From Paenibacillus sp. PL91 (lineage in GTDB: Bacteria > Bacillota > Bacilli > Paenibacillales > Paenibacillaceae), in contig NZ_JABBYG020000009.1 of NCBI RefSeq assembly GCF_012935325.2, positions 124,001 through 188,000 on the forward strand: a stretch of DNA of 64,000 bases, given 5' to 3'. The notes beneath the pieces were generated by a model. The model was not told the DNA's origin, did not search any database, and saw nothing but the letters and a program-made list of their open reading frames with translations. Below are positions 1-8,284 of this stretch, piece after piece (position 1 is the stretch's first letter; every line of letters starts with the position of its first letter). The position numbers and the translations under genes are program-made.

Positions 1-351
1 AAGGTTGATTTAAGGGAAGGCGGCAATTTAGAGCTTTCCTTTGATTTGACAGAGGGAAATGCCTTCACCGGGAAAATTACTGAGCTCAAGCAACATGCCG
101 TGTTTGAATTTGAATGGGGAACGGAGCGAGTCCGTTTTGAGCTGTACCCGGAAGAGGGAGGCTGCTTGCTCATATTAAAGCAAATCTTCGAGAAAATCAG
201 CAAGCAAACGCCAATGGATCTTGCTGGCTGGCACGAGCATTTAAATGTCTTAATTGCGGAGCTGAGCGGGCAACCGACGTTATTTTCCTACGCGAATTGG
301 GAAATCGTCCACCAAAAATATGCACAAATATTTGAAGGGAGCATGACATAA
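1..351 (+). CDS. SRPBCC/AHSA1-like protein, C-terminal part
   Basis: The reading frame is open from the first base of the window, so the 5' end lies outside it. About 116 residues are visible. The end of the protein carries a short Gly-Gly-Cys beta strand, then a long helix with the GWHEHLNVL pattern followed by a Leu-x-Gly, which resembles the C-terminal helix of AHSA1-like SRPBCC proteins. These small helix-grip proteins bind hydrophobic ligands or act as stress-related factors; the ligand cannot be told here. The family call rests on pattern similarity only. Confidence 0.55.
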   Translation, partial: KVDLREGGNLELSFDLTEGNAFTGKITELKQHAVFEFEWGTERVRFELYPEEGGCLLILKQIFEKISKQTPMDLAGWHEHLNVLIAELSGQPTLFSYANWEIVHQKYAQIFEGSMT

Positions 352-511
352 AGCTTCTGATTCGTTTGCAGTCCGGAATGCTTCTGGAATTGAAGGAATG
401 CAGGCTATGCGAAGCATCACAATGGACGAAAGAGCTGCCTTAGGCCAATAACCTAAAGCAGCTCTTTTTCATTTCATTGGATTAGCTTAACCGGTAAAGA
501 CACTATGCTAA

Positions 512-1760
512 TTAGGCCTGAGTTTCGTCGTTTAAATGCTGCAGCTCATCCAGATTTCGAACGGAAGGAATAACATAAGCTCCGATGCCGACGATTGCAA
601 TAAGCGCACCAGAAATGGCGAACCATGTTGCGACACCAAGCACCTCGGCCATCGGTCCCGCAATCATAAGTCCAATGGGAGTGGCAATTAATGAGATCGT
701 GCCGATGAGCGACATCACTCTTCCGAGCGCTGCTGGCTCAACGACTGTCTGGACAAATGCCATATAGGAGCCGCCGAACAGGGGGCCACTTAAGCCCATA
801 ATGGACGAGAATAAGATAAACCACATAAATCCAGACGGAGGCAGAAGGCCAGCGCCTACTAGACCGAAACCAAGCAGGACAATACCGCCGCAGACTGCGC
901 TTTTTTCTTTTTCGCTCCCCATGTTCCGAGTAAAAGTCCGCCAAGCAGCATCCCAATTGCAAAGGCTGCCTCCACAGAGCCTGCCTGAAGCGCATCTCCT
1001 CCGAAGTGATTCCTCATCATTAGCGGAAACAGCGGGCTGACCGGGACATAAATAACGGTGACTGCTGCAATCGCCAGCGTAACAACGAGCAAGCTTCGAG
1101 ATTTGGTGAGCTCCTTTATTCCGTAGCGGATCTCTTTCCACATCCCCTGTCCGGCAGTATCCTCAGCTTGCCGCTGCGGCTGCGGAATGTGAACGAGAAG
1201 CAGCGCTGTATTTGCGATTAAAGCACCAAGCACATCAATAAAAAGCACGTATTCGATGGACCAAAATCCAAGAATGGCTACGCCTAGCATAGGTCCAGCC
1301 AGATTCGAGCCCGAAAAAACTAGCTGATTCCAGCCCGCAATTCTTGTGGCTCTTCGGTCGGAGCAAGAAGCGGCACAGAGGACTGCATCGCAGGCATATG
1401 GAAAGCAGTGGCAATAGAGCGAACGGAAAGGACGATATAGATCATCCATATGAACGGCTCGCCTATTATAAAACAGAAGGCCAGAAGCATGCTTGAGACC
1501 GCGATAGCGCTGTCCGCAACAATCATAATCTTTTTGCGATTAAATCGATCGACGAGTGTGCCAATAAAAGGACCGAGCAGCGCTTGAGGCAAAAAGCCCG
1601 CTGCTGCGGCTATCGACAGAACGACAGCTGAGCCCGTTGAATCCGTTAACCACCAGATTAAGCTGAATTGCACCATCGCACTGCTTAGCAGAGAAAATGC
1701 CTGACCTGAAAATATAATAAAAAAAGTTTGGCGCCAATTGGCGGCTTTAGTAGTTGTCAT
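512..1760 (-). pseudogene. MFS exporter (DHA3, macrolide-efflux type), two frameshifts
   Basis: Three overlapping frames together make one MFS protein of about 415 residues. The first frame gives TM1-4 with the typical loop DRFNRKK, the second the middle helices, and the third the last four helices. The frame changes near 1345-1355 and again in the T6 run at 901-906, each consistent with loss of one base. The preferred start is the ATG at 1760, with GGAG nine bases upstream, rather than the ATG at 1775. Intact relatives export drugs such as macrolides. As written the gene would give a truncated product of about 150 residues. Either it is decaying or the assembly has homopolymer errors; the second break in a homopolymer makes error plausible. 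Confidence 0.8.
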
Positions 1761-2094
1761 GTGTAAGGTCTCCATTCGTTTGTTTTAAAGTAAGATAAAC
1801 GAATTAGGCACACAACAAATACGCCAAGGCCCGCTATTCAATTATAGGGGCGAGGAGCATTGCTCTGCACCTCGCCTTAACGTAAACGCATGGATTGAAT
1901 AAGCATTTGGACAAACCTCGCATTCGAATTAAATTTAAGCTGGCTGAGCCGCAAGCGGCCTTTGGAGCCTGAAAGCGATAACCATGCTTTAATTTAAACT
2001 ATAGCATAAATTTTCAAAAATATTTCAAATCAATCATGTATAATGGAATAATGCTCTGTCATAAAGTTATTTTACATAGAATAGAGGGGATGAA
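1761..2094. other. Intergenic region between broken MFS gene and dgcW homolog
   Basis: No gene seen in these 334 bases. There is a hairpin at 1849-1876 (GGCGAGG / CCTCGCC, with an inner AGCA/TGCT) and an A+T-rich stretch with a TATAAT at 2039-2044 that could be the -10 box for the downstream gene, though no good -35 stands 17 bases above it. The G+C-rich stretch at 1945-1980 can fold but matches no riboswitch I know. Confidence 0.4.
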
Positions 2095-4533
2095 ATGGAG
2101 CATATTCACGGTTCGTACGATAGTATATTGGTTTTTTTCTCATATATTATTGCAGTGATGGCTTCGTATACAGCGCTTGATTTAGCCGGAAGAGTAAGCA
2201 CTTCCAAGGGGAAGACGCGGCTCGGCTGGCTTTTGTTTGGCGCGGCAGCGATGGGGATGGGAATTTGGTCGATGCATTTTGTCGGCATGCTAGCCTTCAA
2301 CCTGCCCATCACGATCAAATATGATTTAATTATCGTGCTGTTATCGGTTGTTGCAGCTATTGTTGCTTCGTTTATTGCGTTGTACGTTGTCGGCCGAAGC
2401 AAGTTAACAGGCGTGCAATTGCTCAGCGGCGCTTTATTGCTTGCCACGGGGATATCCATCATGCATTATGTCGGCATGTCTGCCATGCTCATCCATATTA
2501 CATATACTCCGATCATTTTTATTTTATCTGTTCTTATTGCATTTGGTGCATCCGTTGCCGCACTATGGCTAGCGTTCTATTTCCGCAAAGGCGGCCAGCG
2601 CGGGGAGCTTTGGAAGAAGCTTGGAAGCGGTGCGATAATGGGGGCTGCGATCGTCGGCATGCATTATACAGGCATGGTAGCGGCTAATTTTCATAACAGC
2701 AGCAAGTCTGCCCTTTTCTACGGCGTAATTTTGGACCAAAAATGGCTGGCTTATTTCATTGCGGGCGGGACATTGTTTACTCTCGGTCTATCTTTGTTCG
2801 GCATCTATATTTCGAAGCGGCTTGCCAGCAAAGATTTGGAGATTGAGCAAAACGAGAAATGGTATAAGTCCTTATATGAAAATAGTCAGGATGGCATCGT
2901 TTCCGTTGATCTGCAGCATCGCGTCATTAGCTTTAATTCTGTTGCCTTGCAATTAACGGGCTATAGCGGCAAAAAAGTTATCAATCAGCCCATTTCTGCG
3001 TTGAGTACCATTATTGTCAGCGAGGATCAGGAGAAGGTTAAGCAGATGTTCCAAAGTACCTTTCAGGGAGAGCGTTCAAATCTCGAAACGGCGATTATCC
3101 GCCCTGATGGGATCAGACTTGATCTTAACGTCTCCTATGTACCGGTGATCGTGGAAGGCAACGTGGTCGGGAGCTATATTATTTTTAAAGACATAACAGA
3201 AGAGTTACGGGCGAAGCAGAAAATTAGCCATTTGGCGTTCCATGACGAGCTTACAGGCTTGCCGAATCGCCGTATGTTCAATCAAGCCATCGCTCAAGCA
3301 ATTGAAGACAGCAGCATAAGCAAGTCATCCTTTGCCGTCATGGTGCTTGATATCGACCGCTTTAAAATGATCAACGATTCGCTTGGCCACACAGTCGGCG
3401 ACCAATTTTTGAAAGAGGTCAGCAAGCGCATTGAGAAATCGGCTGAAGAGTATAACGTCATCCTTGCGCGAATGGGCGGCGATGAGTTTACGCTGCTCTG
3501 CCGCGAATACGAATCGCATGAGACGGTCAAGGCGCTAGCCAAGCAGATTATAAGCAGCATCCAAGCTCCTTACAGGCTGAAGGACAGCGATTTTTATGTG
3601 TCTGCAAGCATTGGCATTTCACTGTTTCCTGGCCATGGTCACGATGCCATCCAATTGCTGAAAAATGCCGATACAGCCATGTATGAGGTGAAGAAAAGAG
3701 GGAAAAACGGCTATCAGTTTTTCACTAACGAGCTTGACCACATATTGCAAGAGAAAATCGAATTAGAGGGCGATCTGAGAAAAGCTGTCGAACGAGGCGA
3801 GCTGCTGCTGCATTACCAGCCGCAAATTCGGACAGAGGATCATGCGATGATCGGAATAGAGGCGCTTGTACGCTGGGAGCATCCGTCCAAGGGCATGTTA
3901 TCTCCGGGCATTTTTATTCCGATTGCTGAGGAGACAGGGCTCATTTACGAGATAGGAACGTGGGTGCTGCGGGAGGCTTGCCAGCAAATGCGCAAATGGC
4001 ATGCAGAGGGAGGACCGCTCATCCCTATTTCGGTGAACTTGTCCTCGCAGCAGTTCCATCAGCCTAAACTTGCGGAATATATAATGGCTATTTTAGAGGA
4101 AACAGGTCTTGAATCGCAATATTTGGAGCTGGAAATAACGGAAAGCATGATGATGGACGCCTCCGTATCAAGCAGTATTTTGAACCAATTAAACGATTTT
4201 GGCATTAAAATCAGCTTGGATGATTTTGGAACGGGTTACAGCTCGCTTAGCTATTTAAAAATGTTCCCGATTCACAAGGTTAAAATCGACCGCTCCTTTA
4301 TCCGTGATATTACAGAGAATAACGATGATAAAGCGATAGTATCAACGATTATAGCGATGGCGCAGCATTTGAACATGGAGGTCATTGCGGAAGGCATTGA
4401 GACGAAGGACCAGCTCGATATTTTGATGGATAATGAATGCAGAAAGATTCAGGGGTACTATTTCAGCAAGCCGTTGTCGGCAAATGACGTGGAGCAAGCT
4501 TTTTTCATACCTAGTCGCGTAGTAGTCGGTTAG
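2095..4533 (+). CDS. dgcW: MHYT-PAS-GGDEF-EAL cyclic-di-GMP enzyme
   Basis: Membrane sensor that makes and/or breaks cyclic-di-GMP. Residues 1 to about 245 form an MHYT sensor: seven membrane helices with the repeated H-x-x-G-M pattern (MHFVGM, MHYVGM, MHYTGM). Next comes a PAS domain (about 255-375), then a GGDEF domain with an intact GGDEF at about 461-465, then an EAL domain with intact EAL at about 589-591 and the DDFGTG loop. Both halves keep their signature residues, so the protein could act either way. The architecture and length (812 residues) match Bacillus subtilis DgcW (YkoW). MHYT domains are thought to sense oxygen, CO or NO through bound metal. The start follows GAGGGG. It stands alone, with a hairpin downstream. 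Confidence 0.88.
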   Translation: MEHIHGSYDSILVFFSYIIAVMASYTALDLAGRVSTSKGKTRLGWLLFGAAAMGMGIWSMHFVGMLAFNLPITIKYDLIIVLLSVVAAIVASFIALYVVGRSKLTGVQLLSGALLLATGISIMHYVGMSAMLIHITYTPIIFILSVLIAFGASVAALWLAFYFRKGGQRGELWKKLGSGAIMGAAIVGMHYTGMVAANFHNSSKSALFYGVILDQKWLAYFIAGGTLFTLGLSLFGIYISKRLASKDLEIEQNEKWYKSLYENSQDGIVSVDLQHRVISFNSVALQLTGYSGKKVINQPISALSTIIVSEDQEKVKQMFQSTFQGERSNLETAIIRPDGIRLDLNVSYVPVIVEGNVVGSYIIFKDITEELRAKQKISHLAFHDELTGLPNRRMFNQAIAQAIEDSSISKSSFAVMVLDIDRFKMINDSLGHTVGDQFLKEVSKRIEKSAEEYNVILARMGGDEFTLLCREYESHETVKALAKQIISSIQAPYRLKDSDFYVSASIGISLFPGHGHDAIQLLKNADTAMYEVKKRGKNGYQFFTNELDHILQEKIELEGDLRKAVERGELLLHYQPQIRTEDHAMIGIEALVRWEHPSKGMLSPGIFIPIAEETGLIYEIGTWVLREACQQMRKWHAEGGPLIPISVNLSSQQFHQPKLAEYIMAILEETGLESQYLELEITESMMMDASVSSSILNQLNDFGIKISLDDFGTGYSSLSYLKMFPIHKVKIDRSFIRDITENNDDKAIVSTIIAMAQHLNMEVIAEGIETKDQLDILMDNECRKIQGYYFSKPLSANDVEQAFFIPSRVVVG

Positions 4534-4620
4534 TTGCATCTGTGCAGCAATCGGAGCAACCGGTCAAAACATGCCTCATAATGATATGCAGCCTTATTTG
4601 GGATTAAATTTCATCATCGC

Positions 4621-4650
4621 CCTAGGAGGTATATTTCCTCCTAGGTTTTA
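4621..4650 (+). terminator. Hairpin terminator after dgcW homolog
   Basis: A perfect 9-bp inverted repeat CCTAGGAGG / CCTCCTAGG (4621-4629, 4637-4645) with a 7-base loop, followed by TTTTA. The T tract is short. It overlaps the stop codon of the convergent small gene, so it may end transcripts from both sides. Confidence 0.5.
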
Positions 4651-4832
4651 GACGATTTTTGATAGGCTATTACACATGACTTGCAAATGCAGGCTTTATT
4701 GCGTTTTTCCTCTGGAACCTGCTCGAGAAGAGTCTCGGGGAATTTTTCGCGAAAGCACCAGCAATCCGCTGCTTCTTCTTGTACAGCTTGGATCCCGCAC
4801 TTATTTGGCTTACCGCATATCGGACAATTCAT
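4641..4832 (-). CDS. Cysteine-rich CWC family protein
   Basis: A 63-residue protein with the CPxCGxxNxC start, a central CWC and a final CxCxxC. This fits the small cysteine-rich CWC family, whose members probably bind zinc or iron-sulfur; no function is established. The ATG follows AGGAGA by eight bases. The stop codon lies inside the hairpin shared with the dgcW-like gene. It is separated from the upstream HAD gene by a hairpin, so it may have its own promoter. Confidence 0.75.
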   Translation of the reverse strand: MNCPICGKPNKCGIQAVQEEAADCWCFREKFPETLLEQVPEEKRNKACICKSCVIAYQKSSKT

Positions 4833-4854
4833 GGTTATGTTCTCCTATCTTAAA

Positions 4855-4891
4855 GAAACAGCCCTTTCGCTGCTGGCGAAGGGGCTGTTTC
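4855..4891 (-). terminator. Hairpin terminator after HAD phosphatase gene
   Basis: A 16-bp stem with a single G-T pair (4855-4870 with 4876-4891) and a 5-base loop, on the reverse strand directly after the HAD gene stop. The reverse-strand tail is only TTTA, so it is weak as a Rho-independent signal but clearly structured. Confidence 0.6.
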
Positions 4892-4913
4892 GCATATTGC
4901 GCCAATCGTATGC

Positions 4914-5720
4914 CTATTCAGCGGATGCTTGAAGGACAAACTTCTCGATAACGTGGCGCACGCCTTCTTCATTATTCGATAGCGTGACATAATCCGCGAT
5001 GTCTTTAAGAGATTGAATCGCATTGCCCATCGCTACGCCAAGGCCAGCGGCTATAATCATTTCATTGTCATTCCACGCATCGCCAAGGGCAATCGTTTGG
5101 TCCATCGTACAGCCTAAGTGCTCAGCCATAAATCGCAGGGCATGTCCCTTCGTGCCTTCCTTATGCATAAACTCCAGATAGTGCGCTTTCGATTTTGTAA
5201 TATGAACGCGATCGCCAATGAGCAGCTTTAGCTCCTCGGCTATCATGTCAAGACGAGCGGGATCGTCGATGATCAGCATTTTGTTCATCGGAAAATCAAG
5301 CAATTTATTAAAGTCAGGCTCTATTTTGTAAGGGATATTGGAAAGCTTGGAATAGGCTTTTATTTTATCGTTATCCTCTGTTCCGTACAGCTCGTCATCT
5401 ACATAAAGCTGCAGGTGAAGCCCATTTGCTTCTGCGTAGGCGTGAAGCTCCTTGGCCGCGTCGATAGGGACGTTTCTCTCATATAATACTTGCCCGTCCA
5501 GCAGTGTTTTGACGAGGGCTCCCTGATAAGTAATAATAGGAACATTGAGTTCAATTTGCCTGGCGATCTTTTGGGCGGAAGCGAACATGCGTCCCGTTGC
5601 GAGTGTCACGGTCACTCCCTTCGCAATGGCAGCCTCCATCGCACGCTTCGTGCCTTCCGTTACGGTTAGGTCATCCGTTAATAACGTGTCGTCAACATCA
5701 ATTGCTATAAGTTTATACAT
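4914..5720 (-). CDS. Cof-type HAD-IIB phosphatase
   Basis: A 268-residue cytosolic HAD hydrolase. Motif I is DVDDTLLTDD at the N-terminus (nucleophile Asp and acid/base Asp), motif II is the TGR of ATGRMF, and motif IV is GDAWNDNEM near the C-terminus. This is the Cof/YidA pattern, with the type IIB cap. Such enzymes dephosphorylate sugar phosphates or nucleotides, often loosely; the substrate is unknown. The frame stays open upstream to 5834, but the start at 5720 begins right before the family motif and has GAGAGGAG upstream. It is divergent from the ctpB-like gene. Confidence 0.85.
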   Translation of the reverse strand: MYKLIAIDVDDTLLTDDLTVTEGTKRAMEAAIAKGVTVTLATGRMFASAQKIARQIELNVPIITYQGALVKTLLDGQVLYERNVPIDAAKELHAYAEANGLHLQLYVDDELYGTEDNDKIKAYSKLSNIPYKIEPDFNKLLDFPMNKMLIIDDPARLDMIAEELKLLIGDRVHITKSKAHYLEFMHKEGTKGHALRFMAEHLGCTMDQTIALGDAWNDNEMIIAAGLGVAMGNAIQSLKDIADYVTLSNNEEGVRHVIEKFVLQASAE

Positions 5721-5857
5721 GCTAGCGGTGAAGCTCCTCTCCAGCTCTCTATATTTTAGATTAGGTTGATTGTAGCTAAAATGATCCACACATACAAGAC
5801 TTTGCGTATGCTTTCGAAGCAAGTTTTGCTTCACAAAACTTTGTAGGAGATGAACAG

Positions 5858-7282
5858 ATGAACAATTTTACATCAGCGGCATCAAAACAACGATTTCTGA
5901 CTCTTTGCGTGCTGGGCGCTGTTTTGTTTACAGCCGTCGGCTTTGCACTGGGCCTGCTATGGATGGGTAATCGATATCCAATGCTGAAGGAGCCGGCATT
6001 CAAGCAATTTACAGTGTCCTACAACAAAATTATAAATGATTATTTAAACGGCGCGGAGCCGAAAAAGCTTATAAACGGTGCGGTAGAAGGGATGGTTGCT
6101 TCACTTGAGGACCCGTATTCCCGCTATTTGGCCGAGGAGAAGGGCAACGCTTATACGGAATCCTATGAAGGCCAAATTTATGGTATTGGCGCTGAAATAC
6201 GCGAGGAGGAGGGGCAGTTCGTCATCAGCGGACTTACGAAGGGCGCTCCTGCCGAACGCGGCGGCTTGCTGCCGGGCGATACGATCATCTCGGTAGATGA
6301 TCAAAAGCTGAGCGGAAAGACGTTTGAGGAGCTGCTGGGCGTCATTAGAGGCGAAGAAGGAACCTCGGTCTCGCTCAAGGTTCAGCGGCCGAATCAGGCC
6401 GAACACATTGCGCTGACGCTGAAGCGGGAAGCGATTCCGATTCATACGGTAACTTCTGAGCTGCTGGAGGGCGGAATCGGCCATGTGACGATCAGCCGTT
6501 TTGCTGACAAAACAGCGGATGAATTTGAGGCAGCACTTACCGAGCTGCAGGCGAAGCAGCCGCTTAAAGGTTTACTGCTTGATATGCGCTCGAATCCGGG
6601 GGGCTTGCTGCAGCCGACCATCAAGATTGCAAGCACGCTTATTCCGAAGGACAAAGTTATTCTGAACGTTGTATACAAAAACGAGCGCCAGACGATTACG
6701 TATAAATCTAAGCAAGAGAAGGAATGGACCGTACCGATTGCAGTGCTCGTAAACGGGCAATCCGCAAGTGCCAGCGAGGTGCTGACAGCGGCTTTGAAGG
6801 AATCGGCGGGGGCTACTGTTATTGGGGAGAAAACGTACGGCAAAGGCGTCGTTCAAGCCTTTAATCAATTTAAGGACGGCTCGGTTCTAAGCTTAACGGA
6901 GGCACAGTGGAAGACGCCTGGAGGAACCTGGATTAATAAAACGGGCGTATCGCCGGATTTTGCAGTAAATTTGCCCGCATACACGCAGCTAAGACCGCTT
7001 GCAATCGGATCGGATATGAAAGTGGGAAGCTACGGCGAGGATGTGAAGACACTGCAGCAGATGCTGAAGGTGCTGGGCTATACGCCTACGGGTCAAGAAG
7101 GCCTGTTCGATAAGCAGACTGCTGAGGCTATGCGCAAGTTTCAAACGGATGAGAAGCTGGAGGCTACAGGCAGCTTTAATGATAAGACAGGCTATAAACT
7201 GCTGGAGCGGCTGCGCGAGAAGCTTGGACGTGAAGACAGCCAGCTGCTTAAAGGATTAGATGTTCTAAAAAATCGCAGTTGA
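5858..7282 (+). CDS. ctpB: S41 C-terminal processing protease with PDZ and peptidoglycan-binding domains
   Basis: A 474-residue secreted or membrane-anchored serine protease. It has an N-terminal membrane helix (about 17-37), a PDZ domain (about 100-190, GIGAEIREE), an S41 catalytic core and a C-terminal peptidoglycan-binding domain (about 390-455). The catalytic dyad is visible as Ser304 in the SASASE motif and Lys329 in TYGKG, with the 25-residue spacing of CtpB. In Bacillus, CtpB cleaves SpoIVFA to help activate sigma-K during sporulation; other paralogs act in the cell wall, so the exact role is inferred. Two nearby ATGs exist; 5858 is chosen for its spacing from TAGGAGA. The stop codon overlaps the -35 box of the next gene. 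Confidence 0.88.
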   Translation: MNNFTSAASKQRFLTLCVLGAVLFTAVGFALGLLWMGNRYPMLKEPAFKQFTVSYNKIINDYLNGAEPKKLINGAVEGMVASLEDPYSRYLAEEKGNAYTESYEGQIYGIGAEIREEEGQFVISGLTKGAPAERGGLLPGDTIISVDDQKLSGKTFEELLGVIRGEEGTSVSLKVQRPNQAEHIALTLKREAIPIHTVTSELLEGGIGHVTISRFADKTADEFEAALTELQAKQPLKGLLLDMRSNPGGLLQPTIKIASTLIPKDKVILNVVYKNERQTITYKSKQEKEWTVPIAVLVNGQSASASEVLTAALKESAGATVIGEKTYGKGVVQAFNQFKDGSVLSLTEAQWKTPGGTWINKTGVSPDFAVNLPAYTQLRPLAIGSDMKVGSYGEDVKTLQQMLKVLGYTPTGQEGLFDKQTAEAMRKFQTDEKLEATGSFNDKTGYKLLERLREKLGREDSQLLKGLDVLKNRS

Positions 7283-7308
7283 CAACGGGGATGATAATCA
7301 TTATCATC
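7279..7308 (+). promoter_or_regulatory. Sigma-A promoter with perfect Fur box
   Basis: TTGACA (7279-7284), 17-base spacer, TATCAT (7302-7307). The spacer and -10 are covered by TGATAATCATTATCA (7292-7306), an exact 7-1-7 Fur box. Repression by iron-loaded Fur is therefore expected for the DUF1450 gene that follows 43 bases on. The -35 box overlaps the ctpB stop codon. Confidence 0.85.
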
Positions 7309-7350
7309 AAGTAGGAAGCAAATCCTTCGTTGCGCTGCGGGGTGAATCGG

Positions 7351-7572
7351 ATGAAGAAGATTAAATATTGCAAACGGAATTTAAAGAATGGTTCAGAGCC
7401 GATTTATAAGGCAATGAAAAGCAAATATCCGGACATTAAGCAGAAGAAAAGCGATTGTCTCGGCGATTGCAAAACCTGCAAGCTAGAGTGCTTCGTCGTC
7501 GTTAAGTCGAAGACGGTAAGCGCGCCGTCTCCAGAGAAGCTCTATAAACGATTGAAAAAAATGATTGGCTAA
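7351..7572 (+). CDS. DUF1450-like cysteine protein, Fur-controlled
   Basis: A 73-residue basic protein with one Cys near the N-terminus (KYCKRN) and a cluster DCLGDCKTCKLEC, then FVVV. The spacing resembles DUF1450 (YuzB-type) proteins and the thioredoxin-like [2Fe-2S] fold. The exact family is likely but not certain. The ATG at 7351 follows GGGGTG; an in-frame TTG at 7330 lies further up but lacks a binding site. The Fur box just upstream and the ferritin gene just downstream suggest a role in iron or Fe-S handling, which is an inference. Confidence 0.7.
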   Translation: MKKIKYCKRNLKNGSEPIYKAMKSKYPDIKQKKSDCLGDCKTCKLECFVVVKSKTVSAPSPEKLYKRLKKMIG

Positions 7573-7595
7573 CGATTAAATATGGATACATTTAC

Positions 7596-7624
7596 AAGAA
7601 CGGCATTTGCCGTTCTTTATTTTT
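7596..7624 (+). terminator. Terminator after DUF1450 gene
   Basis: A 9-bp perfect stem AAGAACGGC / GCCGTTCTT with loop ATTT, followed by TATTTTTAT. It separates the Fur-controlled gene from ferritin, so ferritin should have its own promoter; TACAAT at 7638-7643 is a possible -10. Confidence 0.8.
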
Positions 7625-7667
7625 ATGTTAGAATAAGTACAATCTAGGAAAGCTGAGGTGCACGAGC

Positions 7668-8171
7668 ATGAATGATGGATTAGCAGAAGCATTAAATGAA
7701 CAGATGAATTTTGAATTTTATTCAGCGCATGTATATCTTGCAATGGCAGCGTATTGTTCGGGCGAGAGCTTGGATGGTTTCGCTAACTTCTTCATTGTAC
7801 AAGCTGAGGAAGAACGGTTTCATGCTATGAAAATATACAAATTTCTGAACGACCGCGGCCGTCGTGCGACGCTTTCCGCTCTAGGAGAGCCAAATAACGA
7901 TTACGCGTCCATCTTGGACACATTTGAGCAAGGCTACGGGCATGAGCAGCAAAATACGAAACGCTTCTACAATTTGTCTGACCTTGCGATGAGTGATCGT
8001 GAGCATGCGACGATTAACTTCCTCAAATGGTTTATCGATGAGCAGGTTGAAGAAGAGGCGCTGTTTGATAATATCATTCATAAGCTGAAGCGGATCGACA
8101 AAGACAGCAACGCTTTCTATATGCTCGACGCTGAGTTCGCTACTCGCTCCTTCACGCCGCCGGCGCTGTAA
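7668..8171 (+). CDS. ftnA: Ferritin
   Basis: A 167-residue non-haem ferritin. It oxidises Fe(II) and stores it as a mineral inside a 24-subunit shell. Ferroxidase residues are visible: Glu16 in NFEFYSAHVYLAMA, the EEERFH segment near 49-53, and the later DEQVEEE helix segment. Length and helix pattern match bacterial FtnA and not Dps or bacterioferritin (no haem Met seen). It follows the Fur-controlled gene but behind a terminator. The start at 7668 has a weak GAGGTG site. Confidence 0.92.
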   Translation: MNDGLAEALNEQMNFEFYSAHVYLAMAAYCSGESLDGFANFFIVQAEEERFHAMKIYKFLNDRGRRATLSALGEPNNDYASILDTFEQGYGHEQQNTKRFYNLSDLAMSDREHATINFLKWFIDEQVEEEALFDNIIHKLKRIDKDSNAFYMLDAEFATRSFTPPAL

Positions 8172-8199
8172 GGAAGACTTGCTTACGCTTAGCAAATAA

Positions 8200-8257
8200 A
8201 GAAGAGGCCGTCCTTTTCGGGTAGAATATTCTATCTGAGAAAGACGGTCTTTTTTTT
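8200..8257 (+). terminator. Terminator after ferritin
   Basis: GGCCGTC pairs with GACGGTC across an inner palindrome (TAGAATATTCTA), followed by eight T. It lies between ferritin and the convergent MFS gene and may work in both directions. Confidence 0.75.
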
Positions 8258-8284
8258 GAAGTGAAAAGCGGGTATTCGTAATGG

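Noticed and set aside
1849..1990. Riboswitch (cyclic-di-GMP type) above the GGDEF-EAL gene
   Set aside because: Hairpins are present, but the conserved core of known cyclic-di-GMP riboswitches is not.
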